Shown here: positions 24,948-32,760 of the stretch, in pieces
Layout: each line of letters begins with the position of its first letter
How positions within the stretch are numbered: the stretch's first letter is position 1
NCBI GenBank assembly: GCA_031547885.1
Contig: JAVBRO010000022.1
Coordinates: 1-64,000, forward strand
DNA from: UBA940 sp031547885
GTDB taxonomy: Bacteria; Bacteroidota; Bacteroidia; Bacteroidales; Rikenellaceae
Reading direction: 5' to 3'
DNA length: 64,000 bases
The notes under the pieces: generated by a model
Seen by the model: the letters and a program-made list of their open reading frames with translations, nothing else
The model's database searches: none
Told to the model about the DNA's origin: nothing
Made by a program: the position numbers and the translations under genes

Positions 24948-27301
24948 CACTCTTTAGTATAAATGCGTTTCACGCGCGCAGAAACCGAAGTCAGCACCTC
25001 GTAGGGGATTGTCCCGAGGACGCGCGCCATATCTTCGACAGTGTTTCCCGGAACGGCGGAAAATATCACAACCTCGTCGCCGACGCGCACGTCCGGAATA
25101 TCGGTTACATCGACCATGCAGCTGTCCATGCAGACGTTGCCCACGATGGGGGCGGGCCGTCCATGCACCAGCACCGACCAGTTGCCGCAGCCGAGATGGC
25201 GGTTCAGTCCGTCTGCATAGCCTATCGGAATGGTGGCGATGCGCGACTCACGACCCAATACCCCGCGCCGGTTGTAACCCACGGTGTCGTTCTGCGGATG
25301 CTCTGCGATATTCACGATGCTGGTCTTTAGAGATGCGGCTTTCTGCGCACCCTCCATGCCGACGCCGTAAAGCCCGATGCCGAGGCGAACCATGTCGAAA
25401 TGCGACTCGGGAAAACGTTCGGCTCCTTTTGTATTGGCAAGATGGCGGCGGACGGGATAGGGCAGTGCGGCTGTTACCGCGCGGCTCATACGGTCGAAAT
25501 CGGCTATCTGGCGGCGCGTGAAGTCATCTTCGGCGGGGTCGTCGGCCGCCGCAAGGTGCGAGAAAACGGTACTGACGCGGGCGTAGCGCGAGGTTCCGGC
25601 CAGCGCGTCGTTCAACCGATCTATGTCTTTTTCGCCGAAACCCAGGCGGTGCATTCCCGTGTCGAGTTTGATGTGGATGGGGTAGTGTTGTTCGCCGTGG
25701 CGTTTCAGAAGCGTTGTGAAATCGCCCAGCGAAATGAAGTTGTATATTTCGGGTTCGAGCCTGTGGCGGATCATCAGTTCGAAGCTGTCGGCGTCGGCGT
25801 TCAGCACCACGATCGGCATGGTGATCCCGCTTTCGCGCAGGAGCACCCCCTCGTCGGCGAACGCCACGGCAAGGTAATCCACGCCCTGCTGCTGGAGCGT
25901 GTTGGCTATCTCGAACGAGCCGTGCCCGTAGGCCGAGGCCTTTATCATCGGCATCACGCCCACGCCCGGCTCGAGGCGCGAACGGCACAGGCGCAGGTTG
26001 TGGATCATGGCGTCGAGGTCGATCTCCATAACCGTCGTGTGGCTTTTGCGTTCGAGCGCGTGGCTGATGCGGTCAAACTGCATCCGTGCGCCCCCTTTGA
26101 TGAGAATGGCCCGGCCGGTGAGTTCCGCCGATGTGACCGAGCGCAGGAAATCGTCGGCCGACTCCCGGAACGAACTCCCCGCGCCGAACATCGCCGAGTG
26201 CGCCGCCATATGCGGACCTATCCCGACGAAGCGGCGCACTCCGGCGGCTTTGACGAGTTCCGCGGCGCGCCGGTAAGCGGCCTGTTCCCCGCCTGCCGCA
26301 ACAGCCATATCGGCCATTACGACCATCTTCGGGCGTTTTCCCGCGGCGCGCCCGAGGTAATCCAGCGCGATGGCGAGCGAGTTGATGTCCGAATTATATG
26401 TGTCGTTGATAATGACGGAGTTGTAAAGCCCCTCCTTGACTTCGAGCCGCATCGCGACAGGCTGCAAAGTCTCGGCGGCGCTTTGCGGAACGTCGTACCC
26501 CTCCGTGCGCCAGAAACACAGGGCGAGCGAAGCGTTGCGGCGGGTGAAATCGTCCTGCCCGCCGACGGTCCCCGCAGCGTCGGTCAGCCGCGCCTGCGGA
26601 TACTTCTTGCGCAATGCGGGGCCTATTTCGGGGCATTCGCTGTCGTATATTATGACGGGACAACCGCGGAAAAGCCCCAGTTTCTCATACAACAGATCTT
26701 TCTGCGATACGAAATTCTCGACGTGCGCCCGGCCTATGGCAGTGATGATGCCTATGTCGGGACGGATGATCTCGCGCAGGGCGGCCATTTCGCCGGGTTC
26801 TGAAATCCCCGCCTCGATCACGGCGTAATCCTCATCTCCCGCAATCATCAGCACCGAAAGCGGCACACCGATCTGTGAATTATAGCTCTTCGGACTGCGG
26901 AAGATATTCACTCCCGCGGGCGTGAGTTGAGCGATCCACTCCTTGACTATGGTCTTGCCGTAGCTGCCCGTAATGCCCACTACCTTGCCTTTGAACTGCC
27001 TGCGGTGGTATGCGGCGAGCGCCTGCAAGGCCTTTAAGGTATCGCCGGTTTTTACGAATCCCGCTTCGGGGAATCCCGCCGTGTCAAAATCCTGCGCGAC
27101 GATGAACCCCCTGACCCCGCGTGCGTAGAGTTCGCCTATGTAGGCGTGTCCGTCGCGGCTGGCGGTGCGAATGGCGACGAAAAGCGTCTCTTCGCCCACC
27201 GGAAAAGTCCTGCTGTCGACGATGACGCGCTCCACAGTCCGGTCCGCGCCGGAAAACTTTCCGCTGCAAATCTCGGTTATTTTGCTTAATAAATATCTCA
27301 T
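24947..27301 (-). CDS. murF/alr: bifunctional MurF ligase / alanine racemase
   Basis: 784 residues. Residues 1 to about 420 are MurF, which adds D-Ala-D-Ala to the UDP-MurNAc-tripeptide: the ATP loop GITGSYGKT (109-117) and DTYNSDINSL (300-309). Residues about 425-784 are the PLP-dependent alanine racemase, with the cofactor lysine Lys454 in MIKASAYGHG and the catalytic Tyr in VGYNRRG, plus GNVCMDSCMVD. The fusion couples D-alanine supply to its use and is typical of Bacteroidota. Oddity: Tyr114 replaces the Asn usual in the GSNGKT loop of Mur ligases. The mutS2 stop lies 27 bases upstream, the whole gap being heptamer repeats. Confidence 0.96.
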   Translation of the reverse strand: MRYLLSKITEICSGKFSGADRTVERVIVDSRTFPVGEETLFVAIRTASRDGHAYIGELYARGVRGFIVAQDFDTAGFPEAGFVKTGDTLKALQALAAYHRRQFKGKVVGITGSYGKTIVKEWIAQLTPAGVNIFRSPKSYNSQIGVPLSVLMIAGDEDYAVIEAGISEPGEMAALREIIRPDIGIITAIGRAHVENFVSQKDLLYEKLGLFRGCPVIIYDSECPEIGPALRKKYPQARLTDAAGTVGGQDDFTRRNASLALCFWRTEGYDVPQSAAETLQPVAMRLEVKEGLYNSVIINDTYNSDINSLAIALDYLGRAAGKRPKMVVMADMAVAAGGEQAAYRRAAELVKAAGVRRFVGIGPHMAAHSAMFGAGSSFRESADDFLRSVTSAELTGRAILIKGGARMQFDRISHALERKSHTTVMEIDLDAMIHNLRLCRSRLEPGVGVMPMIKASAYGHGSFEIANTLQQQGVDYLAVAFADEGVLLRESGITMPIVVLNADADSFELMIRHRLEPEIYNFISLGDFTTLLKRHGEQHYPIHIKLDTGMHRLGFGEKDIDRLNDALAGTSRYARVSTVFSHLAAADDPAEDDFTRRQIADFDRMSRAVTAALPYPVRRHLANTKGAERFPESHFDMVRLGIGLYGVGMEGAQKAASLKTSIVNIAEHPQNDTVGYNRRGVLGRESRIATIPIGYADGLNRHLGCGNWSVLVHGRPAPIVGNVCMDSCMVDVTDIPDVRVGDEVVIFSAVPGNTVEDMARVLGTIPYEVLTSVSARVKRIYTKE

Positions 27302-27328
27302 TCGTAATTCGTAATTTGTAATTCGTAA
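27302..27328. repeat. TTCGTAA heptamer repeats filling the mutS2-murF/alr gap
   Basis: The entire 27-base intergenic space consists of TTCGTAAT-type units (one interrupted), the same sequence as at 503-598 and 42268-42302. Confidence 0.85.
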
Positions 27329-29818
27329 TTACTGTTTGAAGGTTACGATCGTCAAACCCGCCCCTCCGCGGTCGGCGTGGTCGTCCAGGGCGCTTTCGAC
27401 GGCCGGAATCGATTTGAGGTAGCGGCGGATCTCCTGTTTCAGCGCACCGGTGCCTTTGCCGTGGAGTATCGTGACGCTGTTTACACCGATCATCAGCGCG
27501 TTGTCGATAAAATCCTCGACCTCTTCGATGGCTTCTGTGGGGCGCAATCCGCGCACGTCGACCCTCGGTGAGAAGTTCAGTTTGCGGTCCGATATGTCGC
27601 TGCTCATATTGACGCGCGCGGTCACGGGACGGGTCGCGGTTTTGTATTCGCCCGAGGAAATAACCTCGAGCCGCTCCTTTGCGACGATCGAAAGTATATG
27701 CCCGAACGCCACGGTCGCCTTGTTGCCCTTGACCTCGGTCACTTCGCCCACGGTGTCCTGCCCCTTGATCCGCACCTTTACACCAGGTTCGACCTCTTTA
27801 GGTTTTGGTGCGGGCTTGGCTTTCTCCTCTTTTTTCTGCTGTGCCTTGCGTTCTGCGCGGTTCTGCTGTCGGCGCAGGATACGCTCCATCTCGGCGTCGA
27901 TCTGCTGCTGTTTTTCAGCCTCGGCCTCGGCCGGAATTTCGAGTGTCTCGCGGAAATCGTCCATCTCGCGGCGGGCGAGGCGCGTGAGTTCCTTGTCGGC
28001 TTGCGATTCCTTGATGGTGCGGATGGTGTTCTCTATCTGCTTATTGGCCTCTGTGACGAGCGCCTTCGCTTCGTCCTTCGCTTTTTTGATTATCTCGCCG
28101 CGTTCGGCCTTGATGGCGGCCAGGCGCTGTGCGTAATCGGCCTCCAACTCTTCGACTTTTTTATCCGTCAGGCGTATCTTGTCGCGCTTGGTCTCCCAGT
28201 ATCGGCGGTCGCGTGCGATCTCGCGCAGTTGACGTTCGAGGTTGATATGGTCGCTTCCGGCCTTTTCGCCCGCCGAACGGATTATCTCCTCGGGCAGTCC
28301 GATCTTGCGCGCGATCTCGACGGCGAACGAACTCCCCGGCTTGCCCCTTTCGAGGCGGAAAAGCGGCCGGATCGCCTGCACGTCGAACGACATCGAGCCG
28401 TTGATGACCCCCTCGTTGTTCGACGCAAAGTATTTTATGTTGGAGTAGTGGGTCGTGATGACGCCGTAGCACCCCTTCTCTACAAATTTTTCGAGCACCG
28501 ACTCGGCGATCGCACCCCCGATGACAGGGTCCGTGCCCGAGCCGAATTCGTCTATGAAGACCATCGAACGGCTGTCGGCTCCCTGCAGCATCTGCCTCAT
28601 ATTCAGCAGGTGGGAGCTGTATGTGCTCAGGTCGTTGTCGATGCTCTGTTCGTCGCCGATGTCGATGAAGAGCGAGTCGAACAGCGGCATTTCCGAATTC
28701 TCGAGCGCCGGGACCGGGAACCCGCACTGGAACATATACTGCAGCAGCGCCACGGTTTTGAGGCACACCGATTTACCGCCCGCGTTCGGCCCCGAAATGA
28801 CCATGATCCTCTCGGCGGGAGAAAGCGACATATCGAGCGGGATAAGTTCCTTTTTCTCGCGTTTCAGCGTTTGCGCCAGCAGCGGATGCCTCGCCTGACG
28901 CAGCATCAGCCTGCCGTCATCCGAAACGATCGGTTTGACGGCGTCGTTCGCGACCGCCCAGCGGGCCTTTGCGCGGATAAGATCTATTCCGGTGAGATAT
29001 TCGCCCGAGGCCGCGATGCCGTCGAGGTCGGGACGGATCGAGTCGGTGAATTCGGTAAGAATACGGACTATCTCGCGCCGCTCGTCGTACTCCAACTCCT
29101 TGAGTTCGTTGTTGATCTCTACGATTTCGACCGGCTCGATGTAGAAGGTTTTTCCGCTGCCCGATTCGTCGTGAATGAAACCCGGCAGCTTCTTCTTGTT
29201 CATCGCCGCGACCGGGATCACGGTACGTCCGTCGCGGATCGAGAGCGTCGCGTCGGCATCGACTATGCCAGAACTTTGCGCCCGCGAGAGTATCTGCTGC
29301 ATCTTTTTCGACACTTCGCCCTCGCGAGACCGGATCGTCCGGCGGATGCTGAACAGCTCGGCCGAGGCGTTGTCCTTTATCTTGCCGTAGCGGTCGATGA
29401 GCGAGTCTATATGTCCCGTGATGGCCGGAAAACCCTCGATGCCCGCGCTCATTGCCGCGAGACGCGGGTACTGCTGTGCCGGACGCGCCGCCAGGAACGC
29501 CAGCACCTCACCGACCGATGTCAGCGCGCGGTGCAGGGTGCGTATCTCTTCGACTTCCAGGAACGCACCCTCGATGCGTGCCTTTTTAACTATACGTTCG
29601 GTATCGGTGAATTCCCCTCCCGGGAAACCGCCTTCCATCAGCAGTATCGTGCGCAGTTCTTCGGCGAGTCCCAGCCGGAGTTCTATCTCGGGAGCGGAGG
29701 TCGAAAAAGTTTCGGCCGCCAGGCGTTCGCGGGCGGCCGAAGTGGTGCACAGTTCTTCCACCTGCCTGCGGATCCGGTCGAAACCGACTTTCTGCTCGAA
29801 GTTGGAAGGATAGGTCAT
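27329..29818 (-). CDS. mutS2: endonuclease MutS2
   Basis: 829 residues. A MutS core/lever region (about 1-330) leads to the ABC-type ATPase domain: Walker A GPNAGGKS at 343-350, then FIDEFGSGTDP and the TTHYSNIKYFA switch. A long coiled coil follows (about 510-640) and then a Lys/Ala/Pro-rich linker, a KOW-like stretch (about 665-705) and the C-terminal Smr domain, with DVRGLRPTEA and LHGKGTGALKQ and a final GGAGLTIVTFKQ. MutS2 suppresses recombination or rescues collided ribosomes in different bacteria. It heads the mutS2-murF/alr-rsmI cluster. Confidence 0.96.
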   Translation of the reverse strand: MTYPSNFEQKVGFDRIRRQVEELCTTSAARERLAAETFSTSAPEIELRLGLAEELRTILLMEGGFPGGEFTDTERIVKKARIEGAFLEVEEIRTLHRALTSVGEVLAFLAARPAQQYPRLAAMSAGIEGFPAITGHIDSLIDRYGKIKDNASAELFSIRRTIRSREGEVSKKMQQILSRAQSSGIVDADATLSIRDGRTVIPVAAMNKKKLPGFIHDESGSGKTFYIEPVEIVEINNELKELEYDERREIVRILTEFTDSIRPDLDGIAASGEYLTGIDLIRAKARWAVANDAVKPIVSDDGRLMLRQARHPLLAQTLKREKKELIPLDMSLSPAERIMVISGPNAGGKSVCLKTVALLQYMFQCGFPVPALENSEMPLFDSLFIDIGDEQSIDNDLSTYSSHLLNMRQMLQGADSRSMVFIDEFGSGTDPVIGGAIAESVLEKFVEKGCYGVITTHYSNIKYFASNNEGVINGSMSFDVQAIRPLFRLERGKPGSSFAVEIARKIGLPEEIIRSAGEKAGSDHINLERQLREIARDRRYWETKRDKIRLTDKKVEELEADYAQRLAAIKAERGEIIKKAKDEAKALVTEANKQIENTIRTIKESQADKELTRLARREMDDFRETLEIPAEAEAEKQQQIDAEMERILRRQQNRAERKAQQKKEEKAKPAPKPKEVEPGVKVRIKGQDTVGEVTEVKGNKATVAFGHILSIVAKERLEVISSGEYKTATRPVTARVNMSSDISDRKLNFSPRVDVRGLRPTEAIEEVEDFIDNALMIGVNSVTILHGKGTGALKQEIRRYLKSIPAVESALDDHADRGGAGLTIVTFKQ

Positions 29819-29844
29819 AACTTTTTGTGATTATCTTACAGCCT

Positions 29845-29947
29845 CGTCATTGCGAGGAGGTCGGAACGCCGTCGGCGTTTTGAGCGACGAAGCAATCCAG
29901 TATATCTCTGGATTGCCGCGCTCCATTACATTCCGCTCGCAATGACG
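29845..29947. repeat. large inverted repeat with a nested 18-bp unit
   Basis: The left arm CGTCATTGCGAG..GACGAAGCAATCCAG is mirrored by CTGGATTGC..CTCGCAATGACG, ending at 29947, around a short TATATCT centre. The left arm is interrupted by GTCGGAACGCCGTCGGCG (29860-29877), a unit also found at 36013, 38172 and 45106. It fills the mutS2-MCE gap. Confidence 0.85.
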
Positions 29948-29975
29948 CTGTTTAGTAATTGCATTACAAGAATAG

Positions 29976-30917
29976 TTATTTTTCTTTCTTCTTTTTATCC
30001 TTATCCTTTCCGCCGAAGAGCGAGAAGTGTACGTAGCGTTTCGGATTTTCTTTCAGGTCCGCGAGCAGCGCCGACAAGTTGCCCGAGGCATTCACCAGCG
30101 AGTCGTACAGCGCAGGGTCGCCGATCAGTTTGCCGGCCGAGCCTTCTTTTGAGGATATGCTCGACAGGAGTGTATTCAGGTGGCCGACGCTCACATCCAG
30201 GCCATCCACAATCCTTTTTATGTCGGCTTCGGCGAGCTGGTCCGATACTTCGTCGAAGTTGCCGATGATGTTGTCGAACTTCGCGGCGTTATTCTTCAGC
30301 GTGCCTGTGAACTCGTTGAGGTCGAGTAGGATTTGTTTGAGCTTCCCTTCGGCAAGTGCGCCGGAAACTTCGTTGATGTGATCCATCGTGCCTTTGATGT
30401 TCTCCGCATTATCCGCCAGTATGCTGTTTAGAGTGTTTGAGGTCGTTTCCAGAGAGCTCGACAGTGAATTGAAACGGCTGATGATATCATCGAGGCTCAG
30501 CGAGGCGAACTCCAGCAGGCCGCTTTCGGTTTCGGACGGTATCACCGCGTGTTTTTCGAAATAGCTGTCGGCGGTTCCGGGGAGCAGTTCGATGGCCATG
30601 CTGCCCATGATGCCGTTACTGAAAAGCTTCAGCCGCGAGTCGGTGGGTATCTTCATGCTTTTTTTGATGTTTACCGTCACGAGCACCTGGCTGTGGTCTT
30701 TGGGATCTATGGTGATGCCGGTCACCGAACCGACCTTCACCCCGCGCAGCAGCACGGGAGAGGACGTCTGCAGTCCTTTGGTCTGGTCGTAGAGTGCGTA
30801 ATACACCTTGTCCCCGCTGAAAAGGTCCTTGCCTTTCAGATAGTTGATACCGAAATATAGGCACAGCAGCATGGCAAGCGCATACAATCCTATTTTTACT
30901 TCGCGTTTGATCTTCAT
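29976..30917 (-). CDS. MCE (MlaD) family lipid-transport protein
   Basis: 313 residues. One N-terminal membrane anchor (about 8-26) is followed by an MCE domain (about 36-115: YDQTKGLQTSSPVLLRGVKV, SVTGITIDP, LKLFSNGIMGSMAIELLPG), then a long helical region (about 140-290) and a Lys-rich tail. MCE proteins form hexameric rings in the periplasm that pass phospholipids between membranes. It lies 12 bases downstream of the amidase gene, and opposite the LptD-like gene, making an envelope-biogenesis cluster. The partner permease and ATPase genes are not in this window. Confidence 0.92.
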   Translation of the reverse strand: MKIKREVKIGLYALAMLLCLYFGINYLKGKDLFSGDKVYYALYDQTKGLQTSSPVLLRGVKVGSVTGITIDPKDHSQVLVTVNIKKSMKIPTDSRLKLFSNGIMGSMAIELLPGTADSYFEKHAVIPSETESGLLEFASLSLDDIISRFNSLSSSLETTSNTLNSILADNAENIKGTMDHINEVSGALAEGKLKQILLDLNEFTGTLKNNAAKFDNIIGNFDEVSDQLAEADIKRIVDGLDVSVGHLNTLLSSISSKEGSAGKLIGDPALYDSLVNASGNLSALLADLKENPKRYVHFSLFGGKDKDKKKKEK

Positions 30918-30929
30918 AATCGTTGGTTG

Positions 30930-32660
30930 TTATCGGTTGTTTTCAGCGGCGATACGCCTGCGAGCTTCGTCGATGGTGATCTGTTTGTCGCCGTCAAGCG
31001 CTATGATGAAAGCGTCCTTGAAATTCCCCCTTTTCATTTGATCGCGCATCCTGATGGCGTCGTTGAGCACGGTGTAGCCGCCGATGTAATATTTATACCA
31101 GCCGTCGATCTTTTTCTCGACCAGGTATTCCAGGCAGCCGTCGAACCTCGTGTCGTTTTCGCTGAATTCCACCCGCGTAGCGCACAGTTGGACGTAGAAT
31201 CCAACTCCGTCCGTCATTTTCGGCGGGGCTGGTTTAACGGGAACCGGGACCTGCACAGGTTTCTGCTCCACTGGTTTGGTTTGGTCGATGGTGGTCTGTT
31301 GGCTGCCATCGAGCGATATGATGAAAGCATCCTTGAATCGTCCTCTTTTCATCTGGTCGCGCATCCTCACTGCGTCGTCGAGCTCGATGTATCCGCCGAT
31401 GTAATATTTATACCAGCCGTCTATCTTCTTTTCGACCAGATGCTCCATGACATCGTCGAACCTGGTGTCGTCCGGGCCGAACTCCACCCGCGAGGCGCAA
31501 AGCTGGACGTAGAAACCCACGCCGTCTGTCATTTTCGGCGGGGCGGGTTTTTCCACCGGTTTCGGTTCTGCCGGTTTAGTCTGGACGGTGGTGGTTTGCA
31601 CCGGTTTCTGTTCGGCAGGTTTTTGCTCTGCCGGTTTGATTTCCGATACCGTGACCGCAGGTTTTTGTTCGGTCGGCTTGTCGGCCGGTTTATTCTGTAC
31701 TGTCGCGGTTTCCGCCGGTTTCTGTTCCGCCGGTTTGTTCTGGATGACCGTCACCTGTTCCGCCGGTACCAGCTCGACCGGCTTGTTACCCGAGATCACG
31801 ACCGGCTTGTTTTCCGATCGGTTTTCCGCAACCGCGGGAGCTGCCTGCTGGTCGGTTTCGCCGCCCTTCTTCTCTGTTGCTTCGCGGTACTCCTGGAAAG
31901 CGGCGAAAAGCGCTTTGGCTGCATCGTTCTGGCCCTTCTCCGAGGTTATGTATTTGCGGTTGCCGTCGTTCGACAGGAATCCCATTTCGGTCAGCACGCT
32001 CGGCATGGCGGGTTTCCACAGCACATAGAAAGGCCCCTGTTTGGCGCCGCGGTTGGAGAACGATGTCTCCTTGGCGTATTGTTTTTGTATGATATTGGCG
32101 AACTGCAGGCTGCGGTCGAAATAGGCGTACTGCATCAGGCTGAAAATAATGTAACTTTCGGGCGAAGTGGGGTCGAAACCCTCGTATTTCTGCGAATAGT
32201 CGTCCTCGTACTTCATCACGGAGTTCTCGCGCATGGCCTCGCGCAGGTTGTTCTCGGTCTTGTCCATCCCCATGATGTAGGTCGATGCGCCGCTTACCGA
32301 CGGTTTGCCGTCGATTGCGTCGCAGTGCAGCGAGATGAAGAGGTTCGCGCCGGCCTTGTTGGCTATATTGCCCCTTTCATCGAGTTCGATGAAAACGTCG
32401 GTCCTGCGCGTGTAGACCACTTTGACGTCCGGACAGTTATCCGAAATGAGTTTCCCGAACTTGAGCGCCACCGCCAGGTTTATGTCTTTCTCCTTGACTC
32501 CGCTGTAGTTGGCCCCCGGGTCTTTGCCTCCGTGTCCGGGGTCGAGCACGACCGTGAAAGCTTCCGGAGTTTTTTTATTCTGCGCAGCCGCATTCCCGCA
32601 CAACAATAATGCACAGGCTGCCGTTAACGTGAGTATAAGAGCATTTCTCCGAATAATCAT
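30930..32660 (-). CDS. N-acetylmuramoyl-L-alanine amidase with two SPOR-like repeats
   Basis: 576 residues. Signal peptide (1 to about 26); Amidase_3 domain (about 36-262) with zinc ligands His43 (LDPGHGGKDPG), Glu57 and His112 (SLHCDA) and catalytic Glu225 (LTEMGFLSN). A Pro/Lys/Gln/Glu-rich linker follows (about 270-372, repeated KPAEQKPA). Two 80-residue C-terminal domains (373-452 and 478-557) differ at only 14 positions and resemble SPOR domains (VGFYVQLCA...YKYYIGGY...A..MRDQMKR). SPOR domains bind denuded septal glycan, so this enzyme probably splits septal peptidoglycan during cell division. First gene of an amidase-MCE operon; a TATCTTTG box is at 32757-32764. Confidence 0.93.
   Translation of the reverse strand: MIIRRNALILTLTAACALLLCGNAAAQNKKTPEAFTVVLDPGHGGKDPGANYSGVKEKDINLAVALKFGKLISDNCPDVKVVYTRRTDVFIELDERGNIANKAGANLFISLHCDAIDGKPSVSGASTYIMGMDKTENNLREAMRENSVMKYEDDYSQKYEGFDPTSPESYIIFSLMQYAYFDRSLQFANIIQKQYAKETSFSNRGAKQGPFYVLWKPAMPSVLTEMGFLSNDGNRKYITSEKGQNDAAKALFAAFQEYREATEKKGGETDQQAAPAVAENRSENKPVVISGNKPVELVPAEQVTVIQNKPAEQKPAETATVQNKPADKPTEQKPAVTVSEIKPAEQKPAEQKPVQTTTVQTKPAEPKPVEKPAPPKMTDGVGFYVQLCASRVEFGPDDTRFDDVMEHLVEKKIDGWYKYYIGGYIELDDAVRMRDQMKRGRFKDAFIISLDGSQQTTIDQTKPVEQKPVQVPVPVKPAPPKMTDGVGFYVQLCATRVEFSENDTRFDGCLEYLVEKKIDGWYKYYIGGYTVLNDAIRMRDQMKRGNFKDAFIIALDGDKQITIDEARRRIAAENNR
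30990..31544 (-). repeat. in-gene tandem duplication encoding the two SPOR-like domains
   Basis: Two 240-base blocks, 31305-31544 and 30990-31229, are offset by 315 bases (105 codons) and remain very similar in DNA (for example CCGATGTAATATTTATACCA in both). This implies a recent duplication or ongoing gene conversion. Confidence 0.85.
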
Positions 32661-32739
32661 AGCGTCATCTGCAAAAATTTACCTATTTTTGTCAGCGAAA
32701 ATATGCGTTCCACGCTGTTTTGGGGACGATTTTTTGATT

Positions 32740-32760
32740 TTTGCCGACTTTGTCGGCAAA
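32740..32760. promoter_or_regulatory. perfect hairpin at the 5' end of the LptD-like gene
   Basis: TTTGCCGAC and GTCGGCAAA flank TTT. It covers the first possible start codon (TTG 32741). A + strand TATTTTTG box lies at 32684-32691 and a - strand TATCTTTG at 32757-32764, so both genes may start RNA here. Confidence 0.5.

Noticed and set aside
27698..29830. 710-codon open frame on the + strand
   Set aside because: Antisense to mutS2, same composition artefact, no motifs.
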